Source of the DNA: CAG-791 sp000431495
Lineage (GTDB): Bacteria > Bacillota > Clostridia > Lachnospirales > Lachnospiraceae
Assembly (NCBI GenBank): GCA_052117605.1
Contig: JBQKIT010000016.1
Reading direction: 5' to 3' (one strand)
Length of the DNA: 64,000 nt
Below, one piece after another: positions 52,290 through 61,814 of this stretch (positions are counted from its first letter, which is position 1; each line of letters starts with the position of its first letter). The position numbers were made by a program, and so were the translations under genes. Under the pieces are notes generated by a model. That model saw only the letters and a program-made list of their open reading frames with translations, made no database searches and was not told the origin of the DNA.

Positions 52290-53213
52290 ATGAACGCATT
52301 GGTTGGATATACAGGCTTTGTCGGCGGCAACATCTGTGCGGCGGGGAAGTTTGAAGGCTTATACAATTCGAAGAATATAGAGGAGGCCTATGGGACCAGA
52401 CCGGAGCTTCTGGTCTATGCGGGACTTCGTGCGGAGAAATATCTGGCAAACAGTGAGCCGGACAAGGATATGGAATTGATTCTTCAGGCGGAGGAGAATA
52501 TCCGGAGAATTGCTCCGAAGAAGCTGGTGTTAATTTCAACGATTGACGTGTTCAAAAGTCCTGTGCAAGTGGATGAAACGTCAGAGATTGAGACGGAAGG
52601 CCTGCAGGCCTATGGCTATGACCGGTATCAGCTGGAGTGTTGGGTGCGAAGAAGGTATCCGGACGCTTTGATTGTCCGTCTTCCCGGCCTTTTCGGAAAA
52701 GGAATCAAGAAGAATTTTATCTATGATTACATACACGTTGTCCCGTTTATGCTGAAGGAGAATAAATTCGAGGAGCTGGCAGGAAAAGAGTCGAAGCTAC
52801 GAAATGTTTATACACGGCAGGAGAACGGCTTTTATCGTCTGCAGGTCTCTGAAGAGGAGAAGGAAAATCTGAAGGGGATTTTTCGCAGGCTTGGGTTTAC
52901 GGCGCTTCACTTTACAGACAGCAGGAGCAGCTATCAGTTTTATGATCTGTCGAGACTTTGGTCAGACATTCAGAAGGCGCTGGAGCTGGATCTTCGTCTC
53001 TGGCATCCGGCAACAGAGCCTGTGACAGCGGGAGAGGTGTATCGATATCTGACAGGCTGTGAATTCTGCAATGAGCTTGGGGGTACACCGGCCGTGTACG
53101 ATTACCGGACAGTGCATGACCATGAGTTCGGCGGCCGGGACGGATATATGATGGGCAAAGAAACAGTCCTGCAGGCAATTCGGACATTTGTGTCCCGGGA
53201 AACCTCAAGGTAA
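52290..53213 (+). CDS. Atypical extended SDR, NAD-dependent epimerase-like
   Basis: A 307-residue Rossmann protein with GYTGFVGG (GxxGxxG, residues 6-12), the strand LVLISTIDVF (Ser83) and LIVRLPGLFGKGIK, characteristic of NDP-sugar epimerase/dehydratases. The catalytic pair reads YGYDR (Tyr108, Arg112): the expected Lys of YxxxK is Arg. The first Rossmann loop is also short. ATG 52290 has GAGG seven bases upstream and is preferred to GTG 52278. It follows the GT2 gene in the same orientation. Whether it is active as a dehydrogenase or epimerase is open. Confidence 0.8.
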   Translation: MNALVGYTGFVGGNICAAGKFEGLYNSKNIEEAYGTRPELLVYAGLRAEKYLANSEPDKDMELILQAEENIRRIAPKKLVLISTIDVFKSPVQVDETSEIETEGLQAYGYDRYQLECWVRRRYPDALIVRLPGLFGKGIKKNFIYDYIHVVPFMLKENKFEELAGKESKLRNVYTRQENGFYRLQVSEEEKENLKGIFRRLGFTALHFTDSRSSYQFYDLSRLWSDIQKALELDLRLWHPATEPVTAGEVYRYLTGCEFCNELGGTPAVYDYRTVHDHEFGGRDGYMMGKETVLQAIRTFVSRETSR

Positions 53214-53232
53214 ACAAGGAAAGGCAGAAAAG

Positions 53233-55380
53233 ATGCAGACAAGAAAAAGACCGGAAGGAAGAAAAATCTGGATTGTCATACTCTTTCTGGCGGCAGCACT
53301 TTTTTTGTTCCGCCTGGATGTGTCGAAGTCATTTTTTCATGGATATTTTACGGATGCAAGAGCGTATGAGAATATAGGGGGCGATTCCATACTGGGAACG
53401 TACGATTTTTCCGACGGACCTTATTCCCTGCAGTTTACTCCGCAGAAGGACCATTTTGCAGGTGTTGTGCTGTATCTGGAAAATCAGCCGGAGAATAATA
53501 CGGGAAGCCTGTCTCTGCAGATCCGGGATGGCGAGGGTCATTCAGTCAGTCGGACAGAGGTGGAGCTTTCTGAGGTGACAAATGAGCACGCATACAAGGT
53601 ACAAACGAATGGAAAACTTCGAAAAGGAGAGACGTATCTGCTGGAGATTTCTGCGTGGAATTGCAAGACGGTACCATCTCTGATTCTTGTAGATTCCGGG
53701 TTTCGGATGAAGGAGAGCATTGCGGATGGTCTTTTGATCGGCTATGCCTATGCCAAACCGGATTTTTCCGATTCGGAACGACTCCTGATCACTTTGTTCG
53801 TCCTTGGCGGGATGTTGATTCTTGCATCCTTGTGGGACAAAGGCGGAAGGACAGCATGCCCTCTTTGCTGCAGGATGAGAAGGATCGGAGTTTTTCTTAT
53901 TCTGATGACAGCGCTTGCGTGGAATTACAGCTTTAATTCCATGGACGTGAACAATGATTCTTTTGAAGGCTTTCAGGAGGACAGCGAAAGACTTGTCGTA
54001 CAGGCCATGGAGGCGGTGAGAGAAGGCGTTCCCAATCCATCCGGAACAGGTCTGATCAAGCTGGATACCATTCGGGGAACCGAAGGATCGGAGATGGATT
54101 ATCCTTCGGATGATGATTGGGAGAACGGGTATCATCGGTCGGATCCTGCGATCTGTCTTCGAATTTCTGAGTATACGAAGGAATATGCGATTCCCGGGAA
54201 CTACATTCAATTTGCGGATGGAGAAGTGAGCAGAATTCTCGCAGTTATGGACAGAGATGCGGATTGGATGACGGTTGTTCTGGATATGGTGAGCTCGCTG
54301 GATGAGGGAAGCCTTGGAAGCTTGACGGGAGCATCCATTCTGGACGAGGAGGGAAACCCGGTTTCGGAAAAGATAGCAGAAGCTTACGGAAGTCAGTATG
54401 GCCTTCAGGGAAAGGTGTTTCAGCATCTGGCTGATATTGATCTGGCGGTTCTTCGGTCCTGGTGCGCGGTGGCTGCAGGTGCTGTTCTTCTTCTGATAGT
54501 GTGTCTTGTTTGCAAAACCTGCGGGAGACTGATGGGAGGTGTGTTCTACGTTGTCTTTTGGCTTTCACCATGGGTTGTAAATTTTGCCAACAATCTGTAC
54601 TGGGTGGAATTTACCTGGTTTCTTCCTATGGCGGCGGGACTTTTTTGTCTGTGGAAGCTGGACAGTAGAACCTGCCGGATCTTTTCCTACGTGCTGGTGC
54701 TTCTGGCCATTATGATCAAATGTCTGTGCGGTTATGAGTATATTACAACAGTAATGCTGGGGGCTATTGCATTCCCGGCGGCAGAGTTCTTCGCTGCACT
54801 TGCGCAAAAAGACAGGAAACGAGCAAGCCTTTTATTCCGTACTATTTTTCTTCTGGGAGTGGTGGCACTTCTTGGCTTTGCGGCAGCGATCTGTATCCAT
54901 GCTCCGGTAAAATCTGGCGGAAGTCTTGCAGAGGGAATTCGTCTGATTGTTCAGGAGGATGTCCTTCGCAGAACTTATGGAGCGGACTTGAATGCGTTTG
55001 AGAATCTTCCGGATTTTGAACAGTATGCACTGACAGCATCTGCCTGGGAGACGCTCTGCAAGTATTTCCACTTTAAGACGGAGGTCATTACCGGTATCGG
55101 CGGAAATCTGTTTCCGCTTCTTTGTCTGCTCCCGGCTGCATTGCTTATCCTGGACGTTCACAGGAAATGTCTGGACGTGCGTGAGGCGGCATGGTACGCC
55201 GTATTCTTTGTGACATCAATCAGCTGGTTTGTACTGGCAAAATCGCATTCCTGCGTGCATACACATATGAACTTTGTGCTGTGGTATTTCGGGTTTGTAC
55301 AGAGCTGTTTTTATATTATTCTGAAGCATTTGATTGATTGGCTGCGGGAATGGAACAACAGGAGCACCAGAGAACAATGA
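53233..55380 (+). CDS. Large polytopic membrane protein with N-terminal extracytoplasmic domain
   Basis: A 715-residue protein. After the first membrane helix (about 10-28) an extracytoplasmic domain of about 160 residues follows (YSLQFTPQKDHFAGVVLYLE, LSLQIRDGEGHSVS), beta-rich and similar in pattern to the carbohydrate-binding-like ectodomains of other large clostridial membrane proteins. The remaining part has about ten helices, with a long loop containing SFNSMDVNNDSFEGFQEDSER in the usual place of a GT-C acidic loop. Family not recognised. ATG 53233 has AAGGAAAGG upstream; the frame is open from 53188 but overlaps the SDR. It overlaps the next gene by four bases. Confidence 0.6.
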   Translation: MQTRKRPEGRKIWIVILFLAAALFLFRLDVSKSFFHGYFTDARAYENIGGDSILGTYDFSDGPYSLQFTPQKDHFAGVVLYLENQPENNTGSLSLQIRDGEGHSVSRTEVELSEVTNEHAYKVQTNGKLRKGETYLLEISAWNCKTVPSLILVDSGFRMKESIADGLLIGYAYAKPDFSDSERLLITLFVLGGMLILASLWDKGGRTACPLCCRMRRIGVFLILMTALAWNYSFNSMDVNNDSFEGFQEDSERLVVQAMEAVREGVPNPSGTGLIKLDTIRGTEGSEMDYPSDDDWENGYHRSDPAICLRISEYTKEYAIPGNYIQFADGEVSRILAVMDRDADWMTVVLDMVSSLDEGSLGSLTGASILDEEGNPVSEKIAEAYGSQYGLQGKVFQHLADIDLAVLRSWCAVAAGAVLLLIVCLVCKTCGRLMGGVFYVVFWLSPWVVNFANNLYWVEFTWFLPMAAGLFCLWKLDSRTCRIFSYVLVLLAIMIKCLCGYEYITTVMLGAIAFPAAEFFAALAQKDRKRASLLFRTIFLLGVVALLGFAAAICIHAPVKSGGSLAEGIRLIVQEDVLRRTYGADLNAFENLPDFEQYALTASAWETLCKYFHFKTEVITGIGGNLFPLLCLLPAALLILDVHRKCLDVREAAWYAVFFVTSISWFVLAKSHSCVHTHMNFVLWYFGFVQSCFYIILKHLIDWLREWNNRSTREQ

Positions 55381-56189
55381 AGCTATCAATTTCAAATATC
55401 GCCTGGATCGGCGAACAGGATGAGACCGTATATGGGTGGATGCAGGACCTTGGCTTTTCCGGTCTTGAGATTGCACCAACCAGAATTTTTCCGGAGAGAC
55501 CATACGAACATTTGGAGGAAGCCGCAGGATGGGCGAAGAAGCTGAAGGAAGAGCATGGCTTTATGGTACCATCCATTCAGTCGATCTGGTTTGGAAGAAC
55601 AGAGAGTCTATTCGGAACAGAAGAAGAGCGAACGGCGCTTCTTGATTACACCAGGAAGGCGATTGACTTCGCGGAGGCAGTGGGCTGTCATAATCTTGTC
55701 TTTGGATGTCCCAGAAATCGGAACATGCCTGAAATGAGCGAAGAATATGCTGCCTCCTGTATGGATCTTGCGATCACGTTCTTCCGGGAGCTGGGAGAGT
55801 ACGCACGGGAGCATGGGACAGTGATTGGAATGGAAGCCAATCCGCCGATGTATCATACGAACTTTATGAATACAACAAGGGAAGCACTGGGTCTGGTAGA
55901 GCGTGTGGATTCGAGAGGGTTTCTTCTGAATCTGGATGTCGGGACGATGCTTGCGAACGGCGAAGATTGCACCGAGCTGAAAGGAAGAATCGGTCTTGTC
56001 AATCACGTTCATATCAGTGAGCCGGGGCTGAAGACCGTTCAGAAGCGGCCTCTTCATCAGAAGCTGAAGAAGCTGCTGCAGGAAGAGCACTATGGCGGCT
56101 TTGTCTCCGTGGAAATGGGAAAAACGGAGGATGGATCGCTGGATGCGGTGAAGGACGCCATGTCCTGTGTGCGCTCGATCTTTTCGTAG
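55377..56189 (+). CDS. Sugar phosphate isomerase/epimerase-like TIM-barrel protein
   Basis: A 270-residue protein of the xylose-isomerase-like/AP-endonuclease-2 TIM-barrel family. It starts MKLSISNIAW and shows GLEIAPTRIFPE, HNLVFGCPRNR, GMEANPPMYHTNFM (the metal-binding Glu), LNLDVGTM (Asp) and NHVHISEPG (His), followed by FVSVEMGK (Glu), the set expected for a divalent-metal centre. The start at 55377 overlaps the preceding stop (ATGA), showing coupling to the large membrane protein. Likely isomerises or epimerises a sugar for the second glycan set; precise substrate unknown. Confidence 0.87.
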   Translation: MKLSISNIAWIGEQDETVYGWMQDLGFSGLEIAPTRIFPERPYEHLEEAAGWAKKLKEEHGFMVPSIQSIWFGRTESLFGTEEERTALLDYTRKAIDFAEAVGCHNLVFGCPRNRNMPEMSEEYAASCMDLAITFFRELGEYAREHGTVIGMEANPPMYHTNFMNTTREALGLVERVDSRGFLLNLDVGTMLANGEDCTELKGRIGLVNHVHISEPGLKTVQKRPLHQKLKKLLQEEHYGGFVSVEMGKTEDGSLDAVKDAMSCVRSIFS

Positions 56190-56246
56190 AAGAGAGGCGG
56201 ACTGAAAAAAGGTGTCGGTCTGACAGAAGGGAGAAATGTAGTAATC

Positions 56247-57782
56247 ATGGAAAAAATATGCAATGTTATGGCAAGATTGATCTGCATTCTTACTTTCTTT
56301 CTTTTTTCCATGATTTTACTGATCAATATTGCAGCGGATTTCACCGAATATACATGGAAAAGGAGTTTTCTGATCCCAAATGGTATTCTGATTGCGATTG
56401 CTGGAATTGTCTGGTATCTCTTTTCTGCCAAAAGGGGAAGAGAACACCATGCACTGGTATGGCCGATAGTACCGTGTACGCTCCTTTTATTTCTGTTGCA
56501 AATGGGGGTATGTTATAGCATTTTTTTTGAAACAGGTTGGGATCCAGCTGCGGTAATAGCTGAGGTTAGAAATATTATTGGAAACAAGGGGATTAACTGG
56601 CAGTGGTATTTTCAGGCATATCCGAATAACCTGGCACTTGCGCAGGTTGAGTATTGGATTCTGCGTATCAATGGAGCATTGAACCTGTTTTCTGGAGATT
56701 ATGAGCTTATGGCAGTTGTTATGGTCAACTGTATAATCTCATCCATGACATGTATGCTGGTGTATCTTACTGGCAGGAGTTTGTTCTCTGCGAATGCCAA
56801 GGCTTCATGGACTCTTTGGGTCCTGGCAGTTCTTCTGTTTGGATTATCACCGTGGCTGGTCATTGCATATACAGATTCTTTGGGGCTGATTTTTCCGATT
56901 CTCGGACTTTATATGTACCTTTGGCTGATGAGAACCGAAATTGTCTGGAAAAAAGTAATTGGCTGGTCCGCTCTACTGGTTATGGAATACTGTGGATATC
57001 TGATCAAGCCGCAGGCTGTGATCATAGTGGTTGCCATCGGAATGGCAGAAACTCTTAGGTGTCTTCGGAATCATCGAAAAGAATCGGGAAAAAAATGGAA
57101 AAGCTTTATTCTTGTTCTTTTCATAACTTGCATTGTAGTTACGGGAATTCGTAGAGAGCAGAATTACTGGAAATCATCGCGAGGTTTTATTTCGGATATC
57201 GAAAAAAGTATGGATCCGCTTCATTACCTGAATATGGGACTGAACACGGAGCAGGATGGTGCTTTTTTACAGTCTGATCTGGATCGGTCGGCCAAATTTG
57301 CCACAAAGAAACAGCGGGATTGCTACAATCTGCAAAGTGCCGGGGAACGTGTCAAGGAGCTGAGAATCGGTGGGATATTGAGGCATCTTGCGAAGAAGAT
57401 GATGGTAGTTTATGCGGACGGAACCTTCGCCTGGGGGTGCGAGCCAGACTTTTGGCAAACTGTTCCTTTAGAAAAAGATGGAAATATATCGGGGCTTTTG
57501 AGAGAGTTTTACTATGAAGATGGAACCTATTACCGTGTATTTGAAACGGTGGAACAGGCGGTATGGATCTTTGTTTTGGTTGGCGGTTGGATTTCTTCAA
57601 TGTCAATGCTCCTGAAAAAAAGAAATAGCTCCTATTGTGCAATGGCTCTGGCACTGATTGGAATTACGATTTTTGAAATTCTGTTTGAGGCAAGGGCGAG
57701 ATATTTATATCTGTATGCACCGATATTTGTGTTGATGACGGGGTACACAATAAAGGGAGGAGTCAGGGGGCATGAAAAATGA
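56247..57782 (+). CDS. Polytopic GT-C-like membrane glycosyltransferase
   Basis: A 511-residue protein with about ten membrane helices. The first large loop has ETGWDPAAVIAEV (Asp candidate for catalysis) and QAYPNNLALAQVEYW, a YPNN pattern found in clostridial GT-C/GT39-like mannosyltransferases. Later segments SPWLVIAYTDSLGLIFPILGL and IKPQAVI also fit that group. The C-terminal region contains an extracytoplasmic loop before the last two helices. Good site AGGGAG. It overlaps the following GT2 gene by 11 bases, so donor synthesis and outer-face transfer are probably coupled. Confidence 0.78.
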   Translation: MEKICNVMARLICILTFFLFSMILLINIAADFTEYTWKRSFLIPNGILIAIAGIVWYLFSAKRGREHHALVWPIVPCTLLLFLLQMGVCYSIFFETGWDPAAVIAEVRNIIGNKGINWQWYFQAYPNNLALAQVEYWILRINGALNLFSGDYELMAVVMVNCIISSMTCMLVYLTGRSLFSANAKASWTLWVLAVLLFGLSPWLVIAYTDSLGLIFPILGLYMYLWLMRTEIVWKKVIGWSALLVMEYCGYLIKPQAVIIVVAIGMAETLRCLRNHRKESGKKWKSFILVLFITCIVVTGIRREQNYWKSSRGFISDIEKSMDPLHYLNMGLNTEQDGAFLQSDLDRSAKFATKKQRDCYNLQSAGERVKELRIGGILRHLAKKMMVVYADGTFAWGCEPDFWQTVPLEKDGNISGLLREFYYEDGTYYRVFETVEQAVWIFVLVGGWISSMSMLLKKRNSSYCAMALALIGITIFEILFEARARYLYLYAPIFVLMTGYTIKGGVRGHEK

Positions 57783-58584
57783 TTATAAAGAGATCGTTTA
57801 TGAAAAGAAGCCGGGGGTTCCTCGCTTTTCCTGTAAGGAGTTCTCTGGAAAAACAAAGGATTATGTCGTTCTGATCCCAATCATTAACGAAGGGGACCGG
57901 ATTCAAAAGGAGCTGGAACGCGCGAAGGAGTATCATGTGGCGGACCGGGCAGACCTTGTGATCTGTGACGGCGGCTCCACAGACGGCTGCACGGAAGAAG
58001 AGAAGCTGAAGAATCTGCAGGTGAATACGCTGCTTGTCAAGCAGGATGCCGGCCGGCAGGGAGCACAGCTCCGTATGGGAATCTGGTGGGCCCTGCAGCG
58101 AGGGTACAAGGGGATCGTGACCATTGATGGGAATAACAAGGACAGCATCGAGGACGTACCGAAATTTATTGAGAAGCTGGAAGAGGGTTATGATTTTGTT
58201 CAGGGCTCTCGCTTTATCAAGGGCGGAAGGGCTGTGAATACGCCGTGGATCCGTACGGTATCCGTTCGTCTGATCCATGCACCGGTGATTTCGCATACGG
58301 CACATCAGAGGTTTACGGACACGACCAACGCGTACCGGGCTTATTCAGCGAGGTACTTATCGGACAATCGGGTACAGCCGCTTCGGGATATTTTTATGAC
58401 TTACGAGCTGCTTGCCTATCTGTCTGTGCGCGCAACGCAGCTTGGAATGCGTGCATGTGAGATTCCGGTGACGAGAGCTTATCCTGCGAAGGGGAAAACA
58501 CCGACCAAGATCAGCTTTTTCAAGGGAAATGCGGAATTGATGGAGATTCTGTTCGCAAATGCGAGAGGGGCTTATAATCCGTAA
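57772..58584 (+). CDS. Glycosyltransferase family 2 (DPM-like, without membrane helices)
   Basis: A 270-residue GT2 enzyme of the dolichyl-phosphate-mannose-synthase-like branch. Marks are YVVLIPIINEGDRI, ICDGGSTDGCT, GRQGAQLRMGIWWAL, TIDGNNKDS (about residues 121-129; DGN in place of DxD) and FVQGSRFIKGG. It lacks the C-terminal helices of the GtrB type. It is preceded by GGGAGG within the end of the GT-C-like gene. Likely makes a polyprenyl-phosphate sugar for that neighbour. It is followed by 108 bases without a gene. Confidence 0.88.
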   Translation: MKNDYKEIVYEKKPGVPRFSCKEFSGKTKDYVVLIPIINEGDRIQKELERAKEYHVADRADLVICDGGSTDGCTEEEKLKNLQVNTLLVKQDAGRQGAQLRMGIWWALQRGYKGIVTIDGNNKDSIEDVPKFIEKLEEGYDFVQGSRFIKGGRAVNTPWIRTVSVRLIHAPVISHTAHQRFTDTTNAYRAYSARYLSDNRVQPLRDIFMTYELLAYLSVRATQLGMRACEIPVTRAYPAKGKTPTKISFFKGNAELMEILFANARGAYNP

Positions 58585-58692
58585 GCCACGCTCCCTGCGG
58601 AGTCTGAAAGTCAGAAGGCTGACAAGGAATGACACAGAAAACCGGAAGGTGAAGTGAACAGGAATATGCGGAGAAAAGAGGACAATCATAGT

Positions 58693-60354
58693 ATGAAATG
58701 CCAAATGCAGAAGAGAACATGGCCGGGAGAATGGGGGTGGCTGATCGCTGCGTTCATTGGAATCGGAGCCTTTCTTCTGATTTACGGAATGACGACGCTT
58801 GACGTGACAAATGACGCCTGGATTATGGCCGGGTATGATGAGACGGACATTATTCAGCATTACTCCGGATGGCTTGCCTTCCGAAATTCCGACTGGACTT
58901 TTCCGTTGGGGATCGCCTCTGACATGGCGGTGGGACAAGGAACCTGTATTTCCTACACAGACAGCATTCCGTGGGTTGCCATTGTGTGCAAGCTGTTTCG
59001 GAGCGTTCTGCCGGAGACCTTCCAGTATTTTGGCTGGTATGCTTTACTTTGCTATGTGCTGCAGGGAATTGCTGCCTGGAAGATTCTGCAGAGAAAGAGC
59101 AACAATGTTCTGTATTCTTCGGTTGGATCCGTTCTTTTTGTCTTTGCTCCGATTCTGATGGAACGATCTCTTCGGCATACGGCATTGGGCTCCCAATGGC
59201 TGATTCTGTTCGCAATTCTTGTGTGGCTGAATCACAGAGAGGTTCCGAAGAAGATACATTATCTGGAATATCTGGCACTTCTTGTGCTGGCTATCGGGAT
59301 TCATCCGTATTTTCTCCCCATGATTGCGGTTTTTCTTGTTCTTTCCGTGATTGGGGATCTTGGAAGGAAGCGCTATGGAAGCCTTCTTCTGGCGATCGCA
59401 GATTTGGCGGTGACCTATGTGACCGGGTGTGTACTGGGCGTACTTGGATCCGGCGTACAGACATCGCGTGATGGGTATGGATATTTTTCGATGAATCTGA
59501 ATGCCATTTACAATCCGACAAGCATTGGAAATTATACCTGGTCGTCACTCATTAAAATTCATCCGCAGATGCCAGGAAATTATGACGGCTTCAATTATCT
59601 GGGGGTGGGCGTATTTGCAGGAGTGCTGATATTCCTTGTTCTGGAGATCGTTTTCAGGTCGGCCTGCAGAGATGGGATCGCTGCAGGGTGGCTTCGAAGA
59701 AACGCGTTGCTTCTGATTTTTCTTGTTCTGTGCACGATGTTTGCCGTCAGCAATGTGGTAACCTTGAATGACAGGGAGGTGCTGACGATACATCTCCCGG
59801 AGAAAATTCTGAATCTTTGCGGGATTTTCCGTGCAAGCTCCCGGATTTTTTACCCGGTGTATTACTGCATTATGATCGGAGTTTTCTATGGCATCTGGCA
59901 TTACAGGAGCTCCATTGGGGCGAGAAGTGCGGTGATGCTGGCAGGAGTCATTGTTCTGCTTCAGCTTTTTGACATGCACACCTGCATTCGTGAAAAGCAT
60001 GATCAGATGAGAGAAAAGGCTTCTTCTGTCTCTATCCTGCAGGACGCAGATCTGAATGCTGCGATGGAGAAGAGCGATATCATGCTGGTGGACACATCGT
60101 ACAGCGGCCTCAGGGTCTGGTCCATTCCTGCGCTGAAGCATCACCTGAAGCTGTATTTCTCGACCGCTGTCAGTGGAAATTACGATCAGACCTGGGCGGA
60201 GGCTGCTGAAATTGCGGGCAATATTAAAAAGACCGGGGAGATCGGGAACAATCTTGTTATGACCAATGACTGGGACATTGCACAGCAGTATCTGCAATTT
60301 GACGGCATCGCATGCCATGAAATCGATGGGACATATTTTCTGTTTAAAAAGTGA
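58693..60354 (+). CDS. DUF6311 family polytopic membrane protein
   Basis: About 553 residues with about ten membrane helices and a soluble C-terminal part. The first extracytoplasmic loop contains ETDIIQHYSGWLAFRNSDW, then FPLGIASDM, GTCISYTDSIPWVAI, the pattern of DUF6311, a family regarded as GT-C-like. Several starts are in frame (GTG 58654, ATG 58666, ATG 58693); I take 58693, with GAGG eleven bases ahead. The end overlaps the next gene. An outer-face sugar transfer is likely; no member with a proven reaction is known to me. Confidence 0.85.
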   Translation: MKCQMQKRTWPGEWGWLIAAFIGIGAFLLIYGMTTLDVTNDAWIMAGYDETDIIQHYSGWLAFRNSDWTFPLGIASDMAVGQGTCISYTDSIPWVAIVCKLFRSVLPETFQYFGWYALLCYVLQGIAAWKILQRKSNNVLYSSVGSVLFVFAPILMERSLRHTALGSQWLILFAILVWLNHREVPKKIHYLEYLALLVLAIGIHPYFLPMIAVFLVLSVIGDLGRKRYGSLLLAIADLAVTYVTGCVLGVLGSGVQTSRDGYGYFSMNLNAIYNPTSIGNYTWSSLIKIHPQMPGNYDGFNYLGVGVFAGVLIFLVLEIVFRSACRDGIAAGWLRRNALLLIFLVLCTMFAVSNVVTLNDREVLTIHLPEKILNLCGIFRASSRIFYPVYYCIMIGVFYGIWHYRSSIGARSAVMLAGVIVLLQLFDMHTCIREKHDQMREKASSVSILQDADLNAAMEKSDIMLVDTSYSGLRVWSIPALKHHLKLYFSTAVSGNYDQTWAEAAEIAGNIKKTGEIGNNLVMTNDWDIAQQYLQFDGIACHEIDGTYFLFKK

Positions 60355-61813
60355 TCGCATTCTGTGGCTGGATGCTGCCAGGGGAATTGGGATTATTCTG
60401 GTGATTCTCGGACATATCATTCCGATGGACCAGCCGATTTGCCATGTCATCTACAGCTTTCATATTCCGCTGTTCTTCTTTTTATCCGGAATGATTCTGC
60501 AGCTGCAGAAAAAAAAAGCAGTGACCGAAGTGATAGAAAGCGGTTCTCTCAAAGCAAAGCGTTTTATCCGGAGAAAATGCCAGAGCCTTTTGTATCCTTA
60601 TGTCGTGTTTTCTTTTCTCGGACTTGTGGCAATCCGGTACCGTGACGGATTGGAGCGCTTCGGCGATCATTTGCCCGGGGCCTTGTTCTTTCTGGGAAAC
60701 GGACCCCTGTGGTTTCTTCCGGCCCTGTTCGTGGCGGAGCTTCTGTTCTTTCTGGGAAATGAATTCTGCCATGCCCATGGAATCGGGGCGGGCAGGACCC
60801 GGATTCGGAGAATTCTTGTCCTTGCGACAGCTTTTTTCTTTTCGACGTGGTTTGCAGGGCATTTTTATTTCGCAGTCGGGAATCCGGACGCGCTGAACGG
60901 CTGGACGCTCTTGAATGTTGTGAACCGAGGCGTAATTGGTTTTCTGTGGATGGAAGCAGGAAGTGCTCTGGCTGTTTGGAATGAGAGAAGAAAGCTGCCT
61001 GGAGGGATGCGCTTCGTGACGGCTGCAGCTGCTATGACTGTCTGCGTGTTTCTATCCGGACGGAATTCTTATGTGGATCTGCATTATTCCCTGATTGGCA
61101 ATCCGGTTCTGTATTATGCCTGTGGTTTTCTGGCAAGTGCTTCTGTGGTGTGCCTGTGTCAGCTGCTGCCGACATGCGTACAGAATGGTCTGGCCTTTCT
61201 TGGGAAAAATTCGCTCTTTATCTTCGCAACGCATATGAATCTTGGGCTTGTTCCCACGGTGCTTCAATGCATTCCATTGCCGGATGGATGGGGAAAGTGG
61301 ATCATTTCGGCATGGAGTGTCCTTGTCTGCGAGATCATAGCAGTTTTATTCGTGAATCGATTCATGCCTGAGCTTATCCGTTATCGGAGCTTTCAGAAGA
61401 AAACGACAAAGGACGCATCGGTGTTTAGCCTGTTATGTGTGGGCGGAGGGGCGTTCTTTCTTTTCCAATATGCCAAATATCTGCTTACCAGTCCGGATTG
61501 CCTGATTTCTTCCGGCTTTCAGCGGTCTCTGTTGGTCGTCCTATGTTTTGCTGCAGCCCTTGGTCTGCTGATGGTTCCCGGTCTGCTGCAGAAAAGACAA
61601 TCCGGTCAGAGAGGAAAGGTACAGGAAGATATACCGACGGTATCAATGGGGAAGACGTTGGCTTGTATTATTATGGGAAATGGCATCTGGTACATCATGC
61701 TGTATAAGACGATGGAAATCTTTCCCATCCGGACGGGATACATTGCAGCGGGCGGGATTGCCATTTTCGTGTTTTCTGTATTCCAATGCGTAAGGATGTA
61801 TCGGAATCGTTGA
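60326..61813 (+). CDS. Acyltransferase-3 family protein (fucose 4-O-acetylase-like)
   Basis: About 495 residues. The first 340 are a membrane acyltransferase of the fucose-4-O-acetylase-like branch: RILWLDAARGIGIILVILGH (R-x..H motif), YSFHIPLFFFLSGM, LLYPYVVFSF, NGPLWFLPALFVAELLF, and SLFIFATHMNL near the end of the domain. Three further membrane helices follow, an extension not usual for the family. The start is uncertain: ATG 60326 or 60317 both lie inside the preceding gene, with no good ribosome site, so translation probably depends on coupling. It would acetylate an exported sugar. Confidence 0.83.
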   Translation: MGHIFCLKSDRILWLDAARGIGIILVILGHIIPMDQPICHVIYSFHIPLFFFLSGMILQLQKKKAVTEVIESGSLKAKRFIRRKCQSLLYPYVVFSFLGLVAIRYRDGLERFGDHLPGALFFLGNGPLWFLPALFVAELLFFLGNEFCHAHGIGAGRTRIRRILVLATAFFFSTWFAGHFYFAVGNPDALNGWTLLNVVNRGVIGFLWMEAGSALAVWNERRKLPGGMRFVTAAAAMTVCVFLSGRNSYVDLHYSLIGNPVLYYACGFLASASVVCLCQLLPTCVQNGLAFLGKNSLFIFATHMNLGLVPTVLQCIPLPDGWGKWIISAWSVLVCEIIAVLFVNRFMPELIRYRSFQKKTTKDASVFSLLCVGGGAFFLFQYAKYLLTSPDCLISSGFQRSLLVVLCFAAALGLLMVPGLLQKRQSGQRGKVQEDIPTVSMGKTLACIIMGNGIWYIMLYKTMEIFPIRTGYIAAGGIAIFVFSVFQCVRMYRNR

Positions 61814-61814
61814 A

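Noticed and set aside
59545..60450. A 301-codon minus-strand frame across the DUF6311/acyltransferase junction
   Set aside because: It runs through two well-supported genes on the other strand and its translation shows no domain or membrane pattern.
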